From CAWDYA01 sp963806495 (lineage in GTDB: Bacteria; Acidobacteriota; Polarisedimenticolia; JACPZX01; DASXTC01), in the NCBI GenBank assembly GCA_963806495.1, contig CAWDYA010000005.1:186001-250000 (forward strand): a stretch of DNA of 64,000 bases, in the 5' to 3' direction. Shown piece by piece: positions 55,666 through 64,000 of the stretch. A model generated the notes under the pieces. The model did no database searches. It had not been told where the DNA came from and worked only from the letters and a program-made list of their open reading frames with translations. The translations under genes were made by a program, and so were the position numbers. Position 1 is the first letter of the stretch. Each line of letters begins with the position of its first letter.

Positions 55666-57169
55666 CCTGCTCTCCATCCTCCCCTCGGTTCCAGCGCCGG
55701 ACCCGGAACGATTCGAGGGGCCCCTGCGGGCCAGGCACGACGCTCCGGTCGAAGGGCTGGCCACCTTCCGCATCGAGACCTGGGGCTGCCAGATGAACGA
55801 GCACGACTCGGAGAAGATGGAAGGAGCGCTGAGGTCCATCGGGCTCGTGCCCGCGGTGTCGGCCGCCGCGGCGGATGTCGTTCTCCTGAACACATGCTCG
55901 ATACGCGAGAAGGCGGCGCAGAAGGTGTTCGACCGGCTCGGCCGGCTGAGACGGTACAAGGAATCCCGGCCCCACATGGTCCTGGGCGTGTGCGGCTGCG
56001 TCGCGCAGCAGGAGCAGGAACGGATCTTCGCCCGCGCACCGTACGTGGACATCGTCCTGGGGCCGCGCCGGATCGCCGTGCTGCCCGATTTGATTCGTCA
56101 GGCCCGCCAGCGCAGGCGCGCACTCGAGGTGTTCGATCCGGCGGAGAGCTTCGTTCCCGAAACCGGAGCGGTACACCGGATCTCCCGCACGCGCGCCTAC
56201 GTCACCGTCATGGAGGGCTGTAACAAGAACTGCACCTTCTGCATCGTCCCATTCACCCGCGGGAGAGAGGTGTGCCGCAGCCCCGAACCGATCCTCTCGG
56301 AGGCCGCCGGGTGCATCGCCTCCGGGCTGATGGAGATCGAACTGCTCGGCCAGAACGTCAACGCCTGGAGGTACCCGGGCGGGTGGGACTTCGCGCGCCT
56401 GCTCGGCGCCGTGGCCGATCTTCCCGGGGCCGCTCGCGTTCGATTCACCACGAGCCATCCGCTGCACTTCCGGGATCCGATCATCGACGTGATGGCCTCG
56501 CGCCCGACGATCGCCCGGCACCTGCACCTGCCCGTGCAGTCCGGTTCGGATGCGGTCCTGAAACGGATGCGTCGCGGACACACGCGGGACGAATATCTCG
56601 CCCGTGTCGACCGTCTGCGGCGGGCGGTTCCGGACATTGCGCTGTCGACCGATCTGATCGTCGGGTTTCCGGCCGAGACGGAGCGCGACTTCGAGCAGAC
56701 GCTCTCACTGGTGCGCGACGTCGGGTATGACTCGATATTCTCGTTCGTCTACTCGCCGCGACCCGGTACCCCGGCGGCGGAGTTCGATGACGACGTCGCG
56801 CCACCGGCCAAGAAGGAACGCCTCTACCGCCTGCAGGAGATCCAGCAGGAGATACAGATCCGCGCGAACCGCGCCTGGGTGGGGCGCCGTGTCGAGGTGC
56901 TGGTGGACGGTCCTTCCGCGCGCGGGCGCGGGCAGGTCAGCGGACGCACGAGCCAGAACCACGTCGTGAACCTCGACGGAGACGCTTCTCTCGTCGGGCG
57001 GATGATTCCGGTGCGGATAACGCACTCAGGACATCACAGCCTGTCGGGCGTGCTAGAATCCTCCTTGACTTCCGGGGTGTATCGGAATATAGATGACACA
57101 GACACTTACGCCGGTTCCGCCGCCGCAGGCCGGGGCGGGGACACGGGTGCGGAGACGCGACCGACATGA
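55655..57169 (+). CDS. miaB: tRNA-2-methylthio-N6-dimethylallyladenosine synthase MiaB
   Basis: MiaB is a radical-SAM enzyme that adds the methylthio group to i6A37 of tRNA. The 504-residue protein has the UPF0004 domain with cysteines in IETWGCQMNEHDSEKMEG, LLNTCSIREKAAQKVF and VCGCVAQQE, the radical-SAM CxxxCxxC motif as EGCNKNCTFCIVPFTRGRE and a C-terminal TRAM domain (GRRVEVLVDGPSARGRGQVS). Seven conserved cysteines are visible. It is slightly long at both ends. ATG 55655 follows a GAGGAGG-like stretch in the previous gene. The next gene overlaps its stop by four bases. Confidence 0.94.
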   Translation: MATDLLSILPSVPAPDPERFEGPLRARHDAPVEGLATFRIETWGCQMNEHDSEKMEGALRSIGLVPAVSAAAADVVLLNTCSIREKAAQKVFDRLGRLRRYKESRPHMVLGVCGCVAQQEQERIFARAPYVDIVLGPRRIAVLPDLIRQARQRRRALEVFDPAESFVPETGAVHRISRTRAYVTVMEGCNKNCTFCIVPFTRGREVCRSPEPILSEAAGCIASGLMEIELLGQNVNAWRYPGGWDFARLLGAVADLPGAARVRFTTSHPLHFRDPIIDVMASRPTIARHLHLPVQSGSDAVLKRMRRGHTRDEYLARVDRLRRAVPDIALSTDLIVGFPAETERDFEQTLSLVRDVGYDSIFSFVYSPRPGTPAAEFDDDVAPPAKKERLYRLQEIQQEIQIRANRAWVGRRVEVLVDGPSARGRGQVSGRTSQNHVVNLDGDASLVGRMIPVRITHSGHHSLSGVLESSLTSGVYRNIDDTDTYAGSAAAGRGGDTGAETRPT

Positions 57170-57651
57170 CGATCGAGATGAAAATCAAGGGGCTGATGCT
57201 CGATCCCATCACTCAGATGCCGATCATCATCCTCAAGGATCCCAACGGCGAAGCCGTGCTCCCGATCTGGGTCGGCCTGTTCGAGGCCAACGCCATCGCG
57301 CTCCAGATGGAGAAGGTGTCGACACCCCGGCCGATGACGCACGATCTGCTCAAGAACCTCCTTGCCAGGCTCGAGACGAAGCTCCTCAAGATCGTCATTA
57401 CCGAGTTGAAGGAGAACACCTTCTACGCGGTGATCCACCTGGCCCACGGTGGCGAGACGGTGGCGGTCGACTCGCGCCCATCCGATGCCATCGCGCTCGC
57501 GCTGCGCGCCGAGGCCCCGATCTTCGTCGAGGAGGACGTCATCGCACGTTCCAAGAACGCCGAGATGGCCCGGGACGCCGGCGAGTCCGACCGGCTGCGC
57601 CAGTGGCTCGAGAAGCTCGACACCGAGGACCTCGGCAAGTACGAGATGTAG
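57166..57651 (+). CDS. Bifunctional nuclease family protein (DUF151)
   Basis: A 161-residue protein with the BFN domain: GLMLDPITQMPIIILKDPNG, VLPIWVGLFEANAIALQMEK, RPMTHDLLKNLLARLETKLL and AVDSRPSDAIALALRAEAPI. In plants and bacteria this family has both DNase and RNase activity or acts as a regulator. It is often next to miaB, as here (ATGA overlap). C-terminal residues are helical and charged. The precise role in bacteria is not settled. Confidence 0.88.
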   Translation: MTIEMKIKGLMLDPITQMPIIILKDPNGEAVLPIWVGLFEANAIALQMEKVSTPRPMTHDLLKNLLARLETKLLKIVITELKENTFYAVIHLAHGGETVAVDSRPSDAIALALRAEAPIFVEEDVIARSKNAEMARDAGESDRLRQWLEKLDTEDLGKYEM

Positions 57652-57672
57652 CCCCGCCGGTCTTTTCTCCCC

Positions 57673-57702
57673 TTGACACTGCCACGACCCGGTTCATAGA
57701 AT
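57673..57702 (+). promoter_or_regulatory. Sigma-70-type promoter of parAB
   Basis: TTGACA at 57673-57678, 18-base spacer, TAGAAT at 57697-57702. The leader to the parA ATG (57787) is about 80 bases. Confidence 0.65.
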
Positions 57703-57786
57703 GGTGCGCCCGCAGATGATGGATGGCGCCCGCCGGCAGGCTGCGCCTCCCAGGCGCCACGCTCAGGCGACTCGCGTAAGGCCAAG

Positions 57787-58542
57787 ATGATCCTCGCCAT
57801 TGCCAACCAAAAAGGGGGAGTCGGCAAGACCACCACCGCCATCAATCTGGGCGCAGCCCTCGCCCAGAAGGGACTCAAGACTCTCCTCGTGGACCTCGAC
57901 CCGCAGGGCAACTGCTCCCTCTCGTATCTGGACCGCGACCCCGAGCGACGCTCCGTGTACGAGGCGCTGGTGGAGCCGGGTCTGACCATGCGGGACGTCA
58001 TCGTCAAGTCGCCCGTCCTCTACCTGGACGTCGCCCCGGCGCGGATCTCCCTTGCCAAGTTGGAGAGCCGTCTCGTCGGCGAGCTGGACGGTCACTTCCG
58101 TCTCAAGGACCGCATGAAGGACGTCGTCGAGGAATACGAGTACGTCATCATCGACACCCCGCCGACCCTCGGCCTCCTGACCATCAACGCCCTCGTGGCG
58201 GCGACGCACCTGCTGGTTCCGGTACAGAGCTCCTATTTCAGCCTCGAGGGGACCGACGATCTTCTCGAAACCTTCGAGAAGGTGAAATCGAGACCGAACC
58301 CGGCCCTCGAGCTGCTCGGTGTCCTGATCACGCTTCACGACAAGCGAACCATCCTGGGGAGGGACATCAAGAAGCAGATCGTGCAGGTGTTCGGCGACAA
58401 GGTCTTCAAGACGGTGATCGCCAAGAACGTACGTCTCGAGGAGAGCCCCGCTTACAAGGAATCGATCTTCAGCTTTGCACCCGACAGCAGCGGCGCGCTG
58501 GACTACTATCGCCTTTCTGAGGAGGTCATCGGCCGTGTCTAA
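57787..58542 (+). CDS. parA: Chromosome partitioning ATPase ParA (Soj)
   Basis: ParA is a Walker-type ATPase that moves the ParB-bound origin region along the nucleoid. The 251-residue protein has the deviant Walker A KGGVGKTTTAINLGAAL, the A' motif VDLDPQGNCS and the switch II DTPPTLGLLTINALVAA. There is no N-terminal DNA-binding extension, so it is a chromosomal (type Ib-like) form. It overlaps parB by eight bases and has its own promoter. I found no parS 16-mer in the sequence by eye. Confidence 0.95.
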   Translation: MILAIANQKGGVGKTTTAINLGAALAQKGLKTLLVDLDPQGNCSLSYLDRDPERRSVYEALVEPGLTMRDVIVKSPVLYLDVAPARISLAKLESRLVGELDGHFRLKDRMKDVVEEYEYVIIDTPPTLGLLTINALVAATHLLVPVQSSYFSLEGTDDLLETFEKVKSRPNPALELLGVLITLHDKRTILGRDIKKQIVQVFGDKVFKTVIAKNVRLEESPAYKESIFSFAPDSSGALDYYRLSEEVIGRV

Positions 58543-59413
58543 ACCGCGCGGGCTCCCAAGTGAGATAAAAATGAGGCACGATTTCCACTTCGTCGAGGAG
58601 CTCTCCACACCCCGAGGCTCCGAGAGCGTCGGGCGGATGATCGAGCTCGACCTCATCGATGTCAATCCGCATCAACCGCGCAAGACACTCGGCGACCTCT
58701 CGGATCTCGTCTCATCAATCAAGGAGAAGGGTCTGCTCGAGCCGGTCCTCGTGCGCGAGGTGAACGGCCGCTATCAGATCATCGCTGGTGAGCGGCGCTA
58801 CCATGCCAGCAAGGCCGCAGGCCTCACACAGATTCCGTGCATCGAGATGGAGGTCGACGAGAGGGGAGTGCTCGAGATCTCGCTGATCGAGAACCTCCAG
58901 CGCAGGGACCTCACCCCGTTCGAAGAGGGCGACGCGATACTTTACCTCTGCGAGAGATTCGCCTACACGCACGAGAGGGTCGCGCAGAAGCTCAGCAAGT
59001 CCAGGACGAGCATCACGGAGCTTCTGAGCATCGCCTCCATACCTGAAGATGTACGCGAAGTCTGTCGGCGCGCCGACATCTCAAGTAAGTCTTTGCTTCT
59101 GGAGATCGCTCGACAGAACACCGTCGATGAAATGCGCTCGCTGGCGGAACGGATCGCCCGTGAGGGGCTCTCGAGAGACGAGGCGCGGCGAATCAAGAAC
59201 CTGCCTTCCGCCGACCCGGCCGTTCCCGCGGAGCCGGCTACGGATCCGGCCCAACCGCCGTCGCGCCCGTTCACCTTCAGGTTTCACTCACCTGATCAGA
59301 AGTTCTCCGTGAACCTTCGATTCGATCGACCCGAGGTCCGCAAATCCGAGGTGATTGCCGCGCTGAACGATCTCATCGCGCAGATCCAGACCTCGAGCGA
59401 TCTGCCTCACTGA
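58535..59413 (+). CDS. parB: Chromosome partitioning protein ParB (Spo0J)
   Basis: ParB binds parS sites near the origin, spreads on DNA and loads SMC. The 292-residue protein has the N-terminal CTPase domain (IDVNPHQPRKTLGDLSDLVS, SIKEKGLLEPVLVREVNGRY, IIAGERRYHASKAAGL), the HTH (LTPFEEGDAILYLCER, then THERVAQKLSKSRTSITELL) and a C-terminal dimerisation region. All conserved boxes are present. GTG 58535 is preferred because GAGGAGG lies at the right distance. The C-terminus overlaps the minus-strand zinc-ribbon gene by 41 bases. Confidence 0.94.
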   Translation: MSKPRGLPSEIKMRHDFHFVEELSTPRGSESVGRMIELDLIDVNPHQPRKTLGDLSDLVSSIKEKGLLEPVLVREVNGRYQIIAGERRYHASKAAGLTQIPCIEMEVDERGVLEISLIENLQRRDLTPFEEGDAILYLCERFAYTHERVAQKLSKSRTSITELLSIASIPEDVREVCRRADISSKSLLLEIARQNTVDEMRSLAERIAREGLSRDEARRIKNLPSADPAVPAEPATDPAQPPSRPFTFRFHSPDQKFSVNLRFDRPEVRKSEVIAALNDLIAQIQTSSDLPH

Positions 59414-59792
59414 CCGCCGCCACACGATCCAGGAGGCCTGCACGAGCGCGCGCGCGGAACAGCCTCCGCGAAACGGTCTTCCGGTTTATTCCCAGAACGC
59501 GAGCCACTCGACGCAGCGACGCGCCCTGGGCGATCTCGCGGAGGATCGCTCGTTCCAGATCGGGCATCCTGAGCCGGTAGCTCGAGTCGAACGTCTGAGA
59601 GGACATCGTCCTTCGACACACCCGACAGAGAAATCGCGGGATGCGTCGGCTGTGGCCGTGAGTCGAGTAGTAACCGTGCCTGAAGAAGCCGTCGCGCCGG
59701 GGTGTCGAGGACTGATCGCATTCCTCATTGGGACAGAACGGCGGCCAGAAGTCGGATGATGCTGGGATTCGTGTCGTGCCTCGGATGCGCAT
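59373..59792 (-). CDS. Zinc-ribbon plus HTH protein, possible transposase remnant
   Basis: A 139-residue protein. The N-terminal part has FCPNEECDQ and FLCRVCRRTM, two CxxC-type pairs that form a zinc ribbon, around GFFRHGYYST. It is followed by an HTH (LREIAQGASLRRVARVLGIN, then RKTVSRRLFRARA). This arrangement is the DNA-binding half of a group of transposases. The DDE catalytic part is absent and the gene ends inside the parB end. It is either a remnant or a small regulator. The start ATG 59792 follows AGGAGG. No inverted repeats or target duplications were seen. Confidence 0.5.
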   Translation of the reverse strand: MRIRGTTRIPASSDFWPPFCPNEECDQSSTPRRDGFFRHGYYSTHGHSRRIPRFLCRVCRRTMSSQTFDSSYRLRMPDLERAILREIAQGASLRRVARVLGINRKTVSRRLFRARARAGLLDRVAAVSEADRSRSGSAR

Positions 59793-60168
59793 GATGCAGA
59801 GTCCTCCTGGTGTTCCGAGCGACCGGGTCGTGGTCGGGATCGGCGGGGTGTCTCCGCGGGTCCTTTGAAATCCGCGTGCCATCAGGACTGGTTCGGGGCC
59901 TGATGGGCCTCAAGGCACGGTGACTGTTGGTGGTTACGGGATCGAGGGGGGGGCCGGCTGCAGGCCGGGGCACTACAATGGAGGACACGGGCGGACAGGT
60001 GTCGCGATCGGGTGGTCGCTGGCGGTCAGGCGGGCCGGCATCACATGATCTATGAGTTTACATAATACTCCTTATCGGACGTAATATGCGGGTCAGAAAA
60101 GGGCCGCCTTCGGTAGGACCCTGGCGCCACAGAGTGATCCCCCCTCCCACCGGATGCCCACCCCGTGT
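59793..60168. other. Intergenic stretch without a supported gene
   Basis: Nothing here looks like a gene. A short reading frame on the minus strand (59725-59988) has the composition of a shadow. A short AT-richer patch at about 60045-60095 stands out from the GC-rich surroundings and may carry the promoter of the minus-strand zinc-ribbon gene, but I cannot place hexamers. Confidence 0.4.
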
Positions 60169-61467
60169 TCAGCTCCCGTGCTTCATCGAGTCGACATGGG
60201 CGGTCAGCTTCTGCTGCAGCTCCTCGACCGAGAGGCTCACGGCCGATAGCACCCCCGGGTCGTCTGCGGTTCCCATCGGCCCCATCATCCAAGCCGTGAA
60301 GGGCTTCGCCAGCCTGCCGTCCTCGGCGTTGAGGAGAAAATGGACCAGAACCCATGAGAGTCCGTAGGCGGTCTCAGCGTCAGTCGGCTCGAACTGTCCT
60401 TCGAGGAACCTCCCCATGTCGGGGAGGCTCCCCTCCTTTGCCCTCCGAATGTAGGTGTCGAGGAAGCGATCCGACTCGGACACCCAACGGAACGTGCCCT
60501 CTGCCTGCCGCCCACGCACGAATCTGGCGAGCTGGAGACCTTTCTTCTTGTCCGGTGGACGAAGGAGCTGGACGAAGGTGGCGATTCCCTCGTGAACCCA
60601 GTAGGGAGCGTCTCTCACACCGCCGGCGAGCCGTTGCTGAATCTCGTGGTGGGTTACCTCGTGTACCAGCGCCTGGATCGCCAGCCGCTGGGGATGATTG
60701 TAGCTGCCGCTCGATCCGAAGGTGTAGGCGGTACGTTGATGCTGGTCGTAGGAGCCTGCCGGCTTTGGCCCACGGAACACGTTGTCGAAGGCGGCGATCC
60801 TGTTGAATTCATCCTGGCTCCTGAAGAGCATGATCGTCAGGTCCTGCCCCTCGGGGACGGGCGGCGCATCGGGAAAGACCTCGTCGAAACTCGTGATCCC
60901 CTGGCGGATCGCTTCGAGGTACGCCTCACGATCCTGCTTCTTGAGGTTGGTCAGCAGCCGCCAGCCCTGGCCCTCGACGGCGACGTCATCGGGGCCCTTC
61001 AGCAGCACCGCCCCGAACTCCAGCTTCGCCTCCCTCATCTCATCGATGTTCACGGCGGGCACGCGATGGTGGTCCTCAAGTTCCACCGTGCGGCCGCCTG
61101 CGGCCGGCGGGTGAAAGTAATGGAATCCCTGGAACACCTCCAGCGAACCATGGGTCCAGCTGGCCATGTCGGGGTTGGGTGGCTCGAAGGTCCACTCGCG
61201 CACGCAGGCGGTCACCATCTCCTCCAACGCCTTCTTCCGTTCGGGAGGATCGACCGAGGCGTACGCCACTTCCGCCAGACTCACCTTGCCGGCCATGTTC
61301 ACGGTGAATCGCATCAGAACGTGCCCGGCCGTCCCCGCGAGCGCGGCCGGAAGCTCGCAGCCCGGCTTGTGCATCGGCCGCAGCTCCTGCGAGCGCGTGG
61401 CTGTGGAAGCACACAGCGCCGTGACCAGAGCGATGATGGCGGAACCGGCACCTCGATATCGCGTCAC
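60169..61467 (-). CDS. Secreted metallopeptidase with TonB-like N-terminal domain
   Basis: A 432-residue protein with a signal peptide (residues about 8-27). Residues 45-100 (VLMRFTVNMAGKVSLAEVAY, then ACVREWTFEPPN) resemble the C-terminal domain of TonB family proteins. The second half has the zinc motif HExxH in ALVHEVTHHEIQQRLAGG and the third ligand region PYWVHEGIATFVQLL, the pattern of the MA clan of metallopeptidases (gluzincin type). Such peptidase domains of DUF1570-like type are common in Acidobacteriota and planctomycetes. GTG 61467 has a perfect AGGAGGTGA before it. The substrate is unknown. Confidence 0.75.
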   Translation of the reverse strand: MTRYRGAGSAIIALVTALCASTATRSQELRPMHKPGCELPAALAGTAGHVLMRFTVNMAGKVSLAEVAYASVDPPERKKALEEMVTACVREWTFEPPNPDMASWTHGSLEVFQGFHYFHPPAAGGRTVELEDHHRVPAVNIDEMREAKLEFGAVLLKGPDDVAVEGQGWRLLTNLKKQDREAYLEAIRQGITSFDEVFPDAPPVPEGQDLTIMLFRSQDEFNRIAAFDNVFRGPKPAGSYDQHQRTAYTFGSSGSYNHPQRLAIQALVHEVTHHEIQQRLAGGVRDAPYWVHEGIATFVQLLRPPDKKKGLQLARFVRGRQAEGTFRWVSESDRFLDTYIRRAKEGSLPDMGRFLEGQFEPTDAETAYGLSWVLVHFLLNAEDGRLAKPFTAWMMGPMGTADDPGVLSAVSLSVEELQQKLTAHVDSMKHGS

Positions 61468-61528
61468 GTATCACCTCCTGAGGATTTCCTCCATCGTACC
61501 ATCGGCTCGTGCGACACGATCAAGATCT

Positions 61529-61557
61529 TTGACCCCGCAATCGCCGTGGACTAACAT
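61529..61557 (+). promoter_or_regulatory. Sigma-70-type promoter of the lptF-lptG fusion gene
   Basis: TTGACC at 61529-61534, 17-base spacer, TAACAT at 61552-61557, 48 bases before ATG 61605. Confidence 0.55.
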
Positions 61558-61604
61558 GCCTTCCCGCTGCAGGCCGCATCTCGTCTGCTTCCATTCCAGG
61601 TGCC

Positions 61605-63962
61605 ATGTCACGCATCAGCCGATACGTCTTCAGGGAGATCCTGGGGCCGACACTGCTCGGACTCCTCGTCTTCGGTGTGGTCCTGGTCATGCCACTCCTG
61701 CTGGAGGCCGCCGAGCTCTACATCCGCCGGGATCTCAGCGTGTCCCTCGTGGGCCTCTACCTGGCCCTTGCGCTCCCGCACATCCTGGTACTCGTCATTC
61801 CGATGGCGGTGCTCCTGGGGGTGCTGGTAGGGATCGGCCGTCTGGCCGCGGACAGCGAGATAACCGCCCTGCGCGCCTGCGGCTACTCGGACCGGCGGCT
61901 CCTGGTTCCGGTGCTCACGCTCGGCGTCGTGGCCGCCATCGGATCCGGCGCGCTCTTCAACTTCGCCGTGCCGGCGGCCAACTACGCCCAGCACCAGCTC
62001 AACGCGCGCATATTCCTCGCCGCAGACATCAACCGCGAGATCCAGCCGAGGGTTTTCTACGAGCGCATCCCGGACATGCTCATCTACGCCGATGCCGCCT
62101 CGCCGGCGGATGGAACCCTCGAACGGGTGCTGATCTACCAGAAGGTTCCGGGGGGATCCGAGGAGATCTCCTCGGCCGCCACGGCTACCGTGCGCCAGCA
62201 GCCCGAACAGGGCTCGATCGAGTTCCACCTCAATCATGTCGTGTCGCACTCCTGGCAGAGCGCCGTACCCGGGACCTACGAGATCAAGCGGTCCGATACC
62301 GCCATCTTCGACCGACCGCCGGATCTCTTCATGGTGGAGTTGATTCGATCGCTGGCCAGCCCGCCGCCGCGCAACCTGCGCGAGCAGACGGTTCCCGAGC
62401 TGGCCGGCACCCTCGAGCAGCTGCGCGGCCGGCCCGCGACGCAGGGCCGGGACCGCCAGATCAGCGAGACCCTGGTGGAGATGAACAAGAAGTTCTCCCT
62501 GCCCACCACGTGCTTCGTCTTCGCGCTGCTCGCGCTGCCGCTGGCGCTCGGCCGGGGCCGTTCATCGTCCCGCACCTGGGGTTTCGTGATGAGCATCCTG
62601 GTGATCATCATCTCGTATGTCTTCATCACGGCCGGAGAACAGCTCGCCGATCGCGGCCGCATCCCTCCCGCGGTCGGAATGTGGGCGGGCAATGCCGTCT
62701 TTTTCGCCGTCGGCATTCTGATGCTCGCCTCGCACGGCCGCGTGGACCGCGGGCGCCGGCAACGCCGGACTCCGGCCCGGGCCCCCGAGCCGCCCCTCGA
62801 CCCTGAGGACGCCTCGCCCGGGCCCGCCTCCGGCGACGGCTCGCAGGATCAGGCTTCCGGAACGACACCGCAGCGCCGCTTCCCGTCGACCATCGACCGC
62901 TATCTGCTCAAGCACCTGCTGTCGCTCTCGGCGACCATCGCCCTGTCCCTGGTGGTGCTGTTCACGCTGTTTTATGCAATCGACCTCGTCGACGACCTCT
63001 CGCACGGCCACAGGCAGTATTCCCTGCTGTTCCCCTACCTGCTCTACCTGCAACCCCAGGTGATCTTCGCGTACGTCGCCCCCATCAGCATCTGCATGGG
63101 GACCCTCGTCACCTTCGCCCTCCTCGCGCGAACGCACGAGCTGACGGCGATCCGGGCGGGCGGCATCAGCCTGTTCCGGGTGGCCGCACCTTTCATCGCC
63201 GCAAGCGTCGTGGTGGCCGCCCTGTCGTTCGCCGCCCATGACGCCGTCCTGCCCTACAGCAACCAGAAGGCGAACCAGCTCCGGGACCAGATGCGCAACC
63301 GCAGCCCGAGAAGCTATCGCCAGCCGGAGCGACGCTGGGTGTTCGGCAGCCAGGGCCTGCTGTTCAACTTCAGCGACTTCAATCCCACCCGGAACGAGTT
63401 CCAGGACCTCTCGGTGATCCGGTTCAGGCCCGGCACCCTCGACATCGCCGAACGCATCTTCTCGCCGCACGCGATCTGGGAGACGGGGTCCTGGGTGCTC
63501 CTCGACGGGTGGGTGCGCACTTTCGACGACGACAAGGTGGCCTATGCGGCGTTCGACCGCCGATCGTTCGCCGATTTCGATCCACCGGATTACTTCGTCC
63601 AGGAGTGGAAGGCCCCGGACCAGATGAACTACAGGGAGCTCAGCACCTACGTCAAGGATCTCGAGCGCCGCGGCTACAACACACGCGAGCTGAGGGTCGG
63701 GCTCTACAGGAAGATCGCGATTCCCGCCGTGTGTATCGTGATGGTGATCGTGGGGCTCCCGTTCGCCCTGCGCATCGAGCGGCGCGGCCCCGTCTTCGCC
63801 ATCGCCGTGAGCATCATGCTGGTGTTCGTCTACTTCGGCGTGCTGCAGGCGTTCGGCAAGCTGGGAGAGGTGGCCGTGCTGCCGCCGCTCATGGCCGCCT
63901 GGGCCCCCAACCTCCTGTTCGCCGGGTTCGGCCTGTACCTGTCCGCCACCGCACGCTGGTAG
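61605..63962 (+). CDS. LPS export permease, LptF-LptG fusion
   Basis: LptF and LptG are the two membrane subunits that, with LptB, extract LPS from the inner membrane. Here both are in one 785-residue chain. Residues 1-390 give the first permease: opening MSRISRYVFREILGPTLLGL, then LALPHILVLVIPMAVLLGVL, a periplasmic beta-domain and closing spans at about 310-390. After a Pro/Arg-rich, soluble linker of about 40 residues the second permease starts at STIDRYLLKHLLSLSATIAL (about residue 425) and has LVTFALLARTHELTAIRAGG, its own beta-domain and final spans (IAVSIMLVFVYFGVLQAFGK). Both halves carry the ExTAxRAxG-type coupling motif (SEITALRACG and HELTAIRAGG). No frame break is seen. Confidence 0.9.
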   Translation: MSRISRYVFREILGPTLLGLLVFGVVLVMPLLLEAAELYIRRDLSVSLVGLYLALALPHILVLVIPMAVLLGVLVGIGRLAADSEITALRACGYSDRRLLVPVLTLGVVAAIGSGALFNFAVPAANYAQHQLNARIFLAADINREIQPRVFYERIPDMLIYADAASPADGTLERVLIYQKVPGGSEEISSAATATVRQQPEQGSIEFHLNHVVSHSWQSAVPGTYEIKRSDTAIFDRPPDLFMVELIRSLASPPPRNLREQTVPELAGTLEQLRGRPATQGRDRQISETLVEMNKKFSLPTTCFVFALLALPLALGRGRSSSRTWGFVMSILVIIISYVFITAGEQLADRGRIPPAVGMWAGNAVFFAVGILMLASHGRVDRGRRQRRTPARAPEPPLDPEDASPGPASGDGSQDQASGTTPQRRFPSTIDRYLLKHLLSLSATIALSLVVLFTLFYAIDLVDDLSHGHRQYSLLFPYLLYLQPQVIFAYVAPISICMGTLVTFALLARTHELTAIRAGGISLFRVAAPFIAASVVVAALSFAAHDAVLPYSNQKANQLRDQMRNRSPRSYRQPERRWVFGSQGLLFNFSDFNPTRNEFQDLSVIRFRPGTLDIAERIFSPHAIWETGSWVLLDGWVRTFDDDKVAYAAFDRRSFADFDPPDYFVQEWKAPDQMNYRELSTYVKDLERRGYNTRELRVGLYRKIAIPAVCIVMVIVGLPFALRIERRGPVFAIAVSIMLVFVYFGVLQAFGKLGEVAVLPPLMAAWAPNLLFAGFGLYLSATARW

Positions 63963-64000
63963 CGCGGCGCCGCGGCCTCCGGGCCCGATCACGGCACCTT

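Noticed and set aside
57652..60168. parS sites near parAB
   Set aside because: No TGTTTCACGTGAAACA-like 16-mer was seen by eye; a pattern search would be needed to exclude degenerate copies.

Overview
The window is visibly G+C-rich and gene-dense, with mostly housekeeping genes and a strong bias to the + strand. The gene set suggests a Gram-negative bacterium of the Acidobacteriota or the former Deltaproteobacteria. The reasons are a DUF1844 protein, a DUF4388 (PatA-type) protein, an MglA-family GTPase with a long tail, MJ0042-type zinc ribbons, a complete LPS-transport core (LptC/A-like, LptB, LptF/G), sigma-54, long-form HPF and type III pantothenate kinase. The fused Lpt proteins fit Acidobacteriota best. 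This is inference from gene content; no rRNA or tRNA gene was seen that could settle it.

Layout. 1-5.9 kb: 3' end of a tRNA nucleotidyltransferase, accA, mazG (reverse), a DUF1844 protein, a TPR membrane protein and a DUF4388 protein. 6-9.9 kb: dnaK with a strong terminator, a group-2-like sigma-70 factor and a DnaC-like ATPase. 9.9-12.8 kb: a thiolase, hydroxyacyl-CoA dehydrogenase and enoyl-CoA hydratase set. 12.8-17.8 kb: lptC/A-like, lptB, rpoN, hpf. 17.8-22.4 kb: two acyl-CoA dehydrogenases and a two-subunit B12-dependent acyl-CoA mutase whose key residues point to isobutyryl-CoA mutase rather than methylmalonyl-CoA mutase. 22.4-24 kb: two CheW-like proteins and a receiver protein. 24-33 kb: valS, nadC, birA, coaX, a phosphatase fusion and comEC. 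32.8-36.6 kb: an M50 protease, a PEGA protein, an HU-like gene and der. 36.6-41.8 kb: MglA-like GTPase, zinc-ribbon membrane protein and two secreted unknowns. 41.8-46.5 kb: glnA and glnE. 46.7-51.1 kb: a cNMP/FHA protein, scpA, scpB, rluB, hisC. 51.1-57.7 kb: an outer-membrane barrel, rpsA, an HU/IHF gene, a HIT protein, miaB and a bifunctional-nuclease-family protein. 57.7-64 kb: parA, parB, a zinc-ribbon/HTH remnant, a metalloprotease and a fused lptF-lptG.

How the genes work together. The thiolase, dehydrogenase, hydratase, acyl-CoA dehydrogenase and mutase genes together suit C4 acyl-CoA metabolism, interconverting butyryl- and isobutyryl-CoA. BirA would biotinylate the acetyl-CoA carboxylase to which AccA belongs. 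GlnE adenylylates GlnA, and Tyr398 of GlnA sits exactly at the expected site. ScpAB and ParAB act in chromosome segregation. Many transcription units start with a recognisable TTGACA-type promoter.

Sequence quality. Six genes that should be intact carry apparent frameshifts: dnaK, valS, comEC (a compensating pair), the MglA-like gene, the outer-membrane protein and above all rpsA, with about seven indels in roughly 670 bases. Because several are essential genes, uncorrected sequencing error is the likely cause. I found no defence island, CRISPR array, prophage or secondary-metabolite cluster. The best candidates for new biology are the mutase cluster, the Lpt fusions, the phosphatase fusion, the MglA-tail plus zinc-ribbon pair and the CheW/CheW/receiver module with no kinase beside it.
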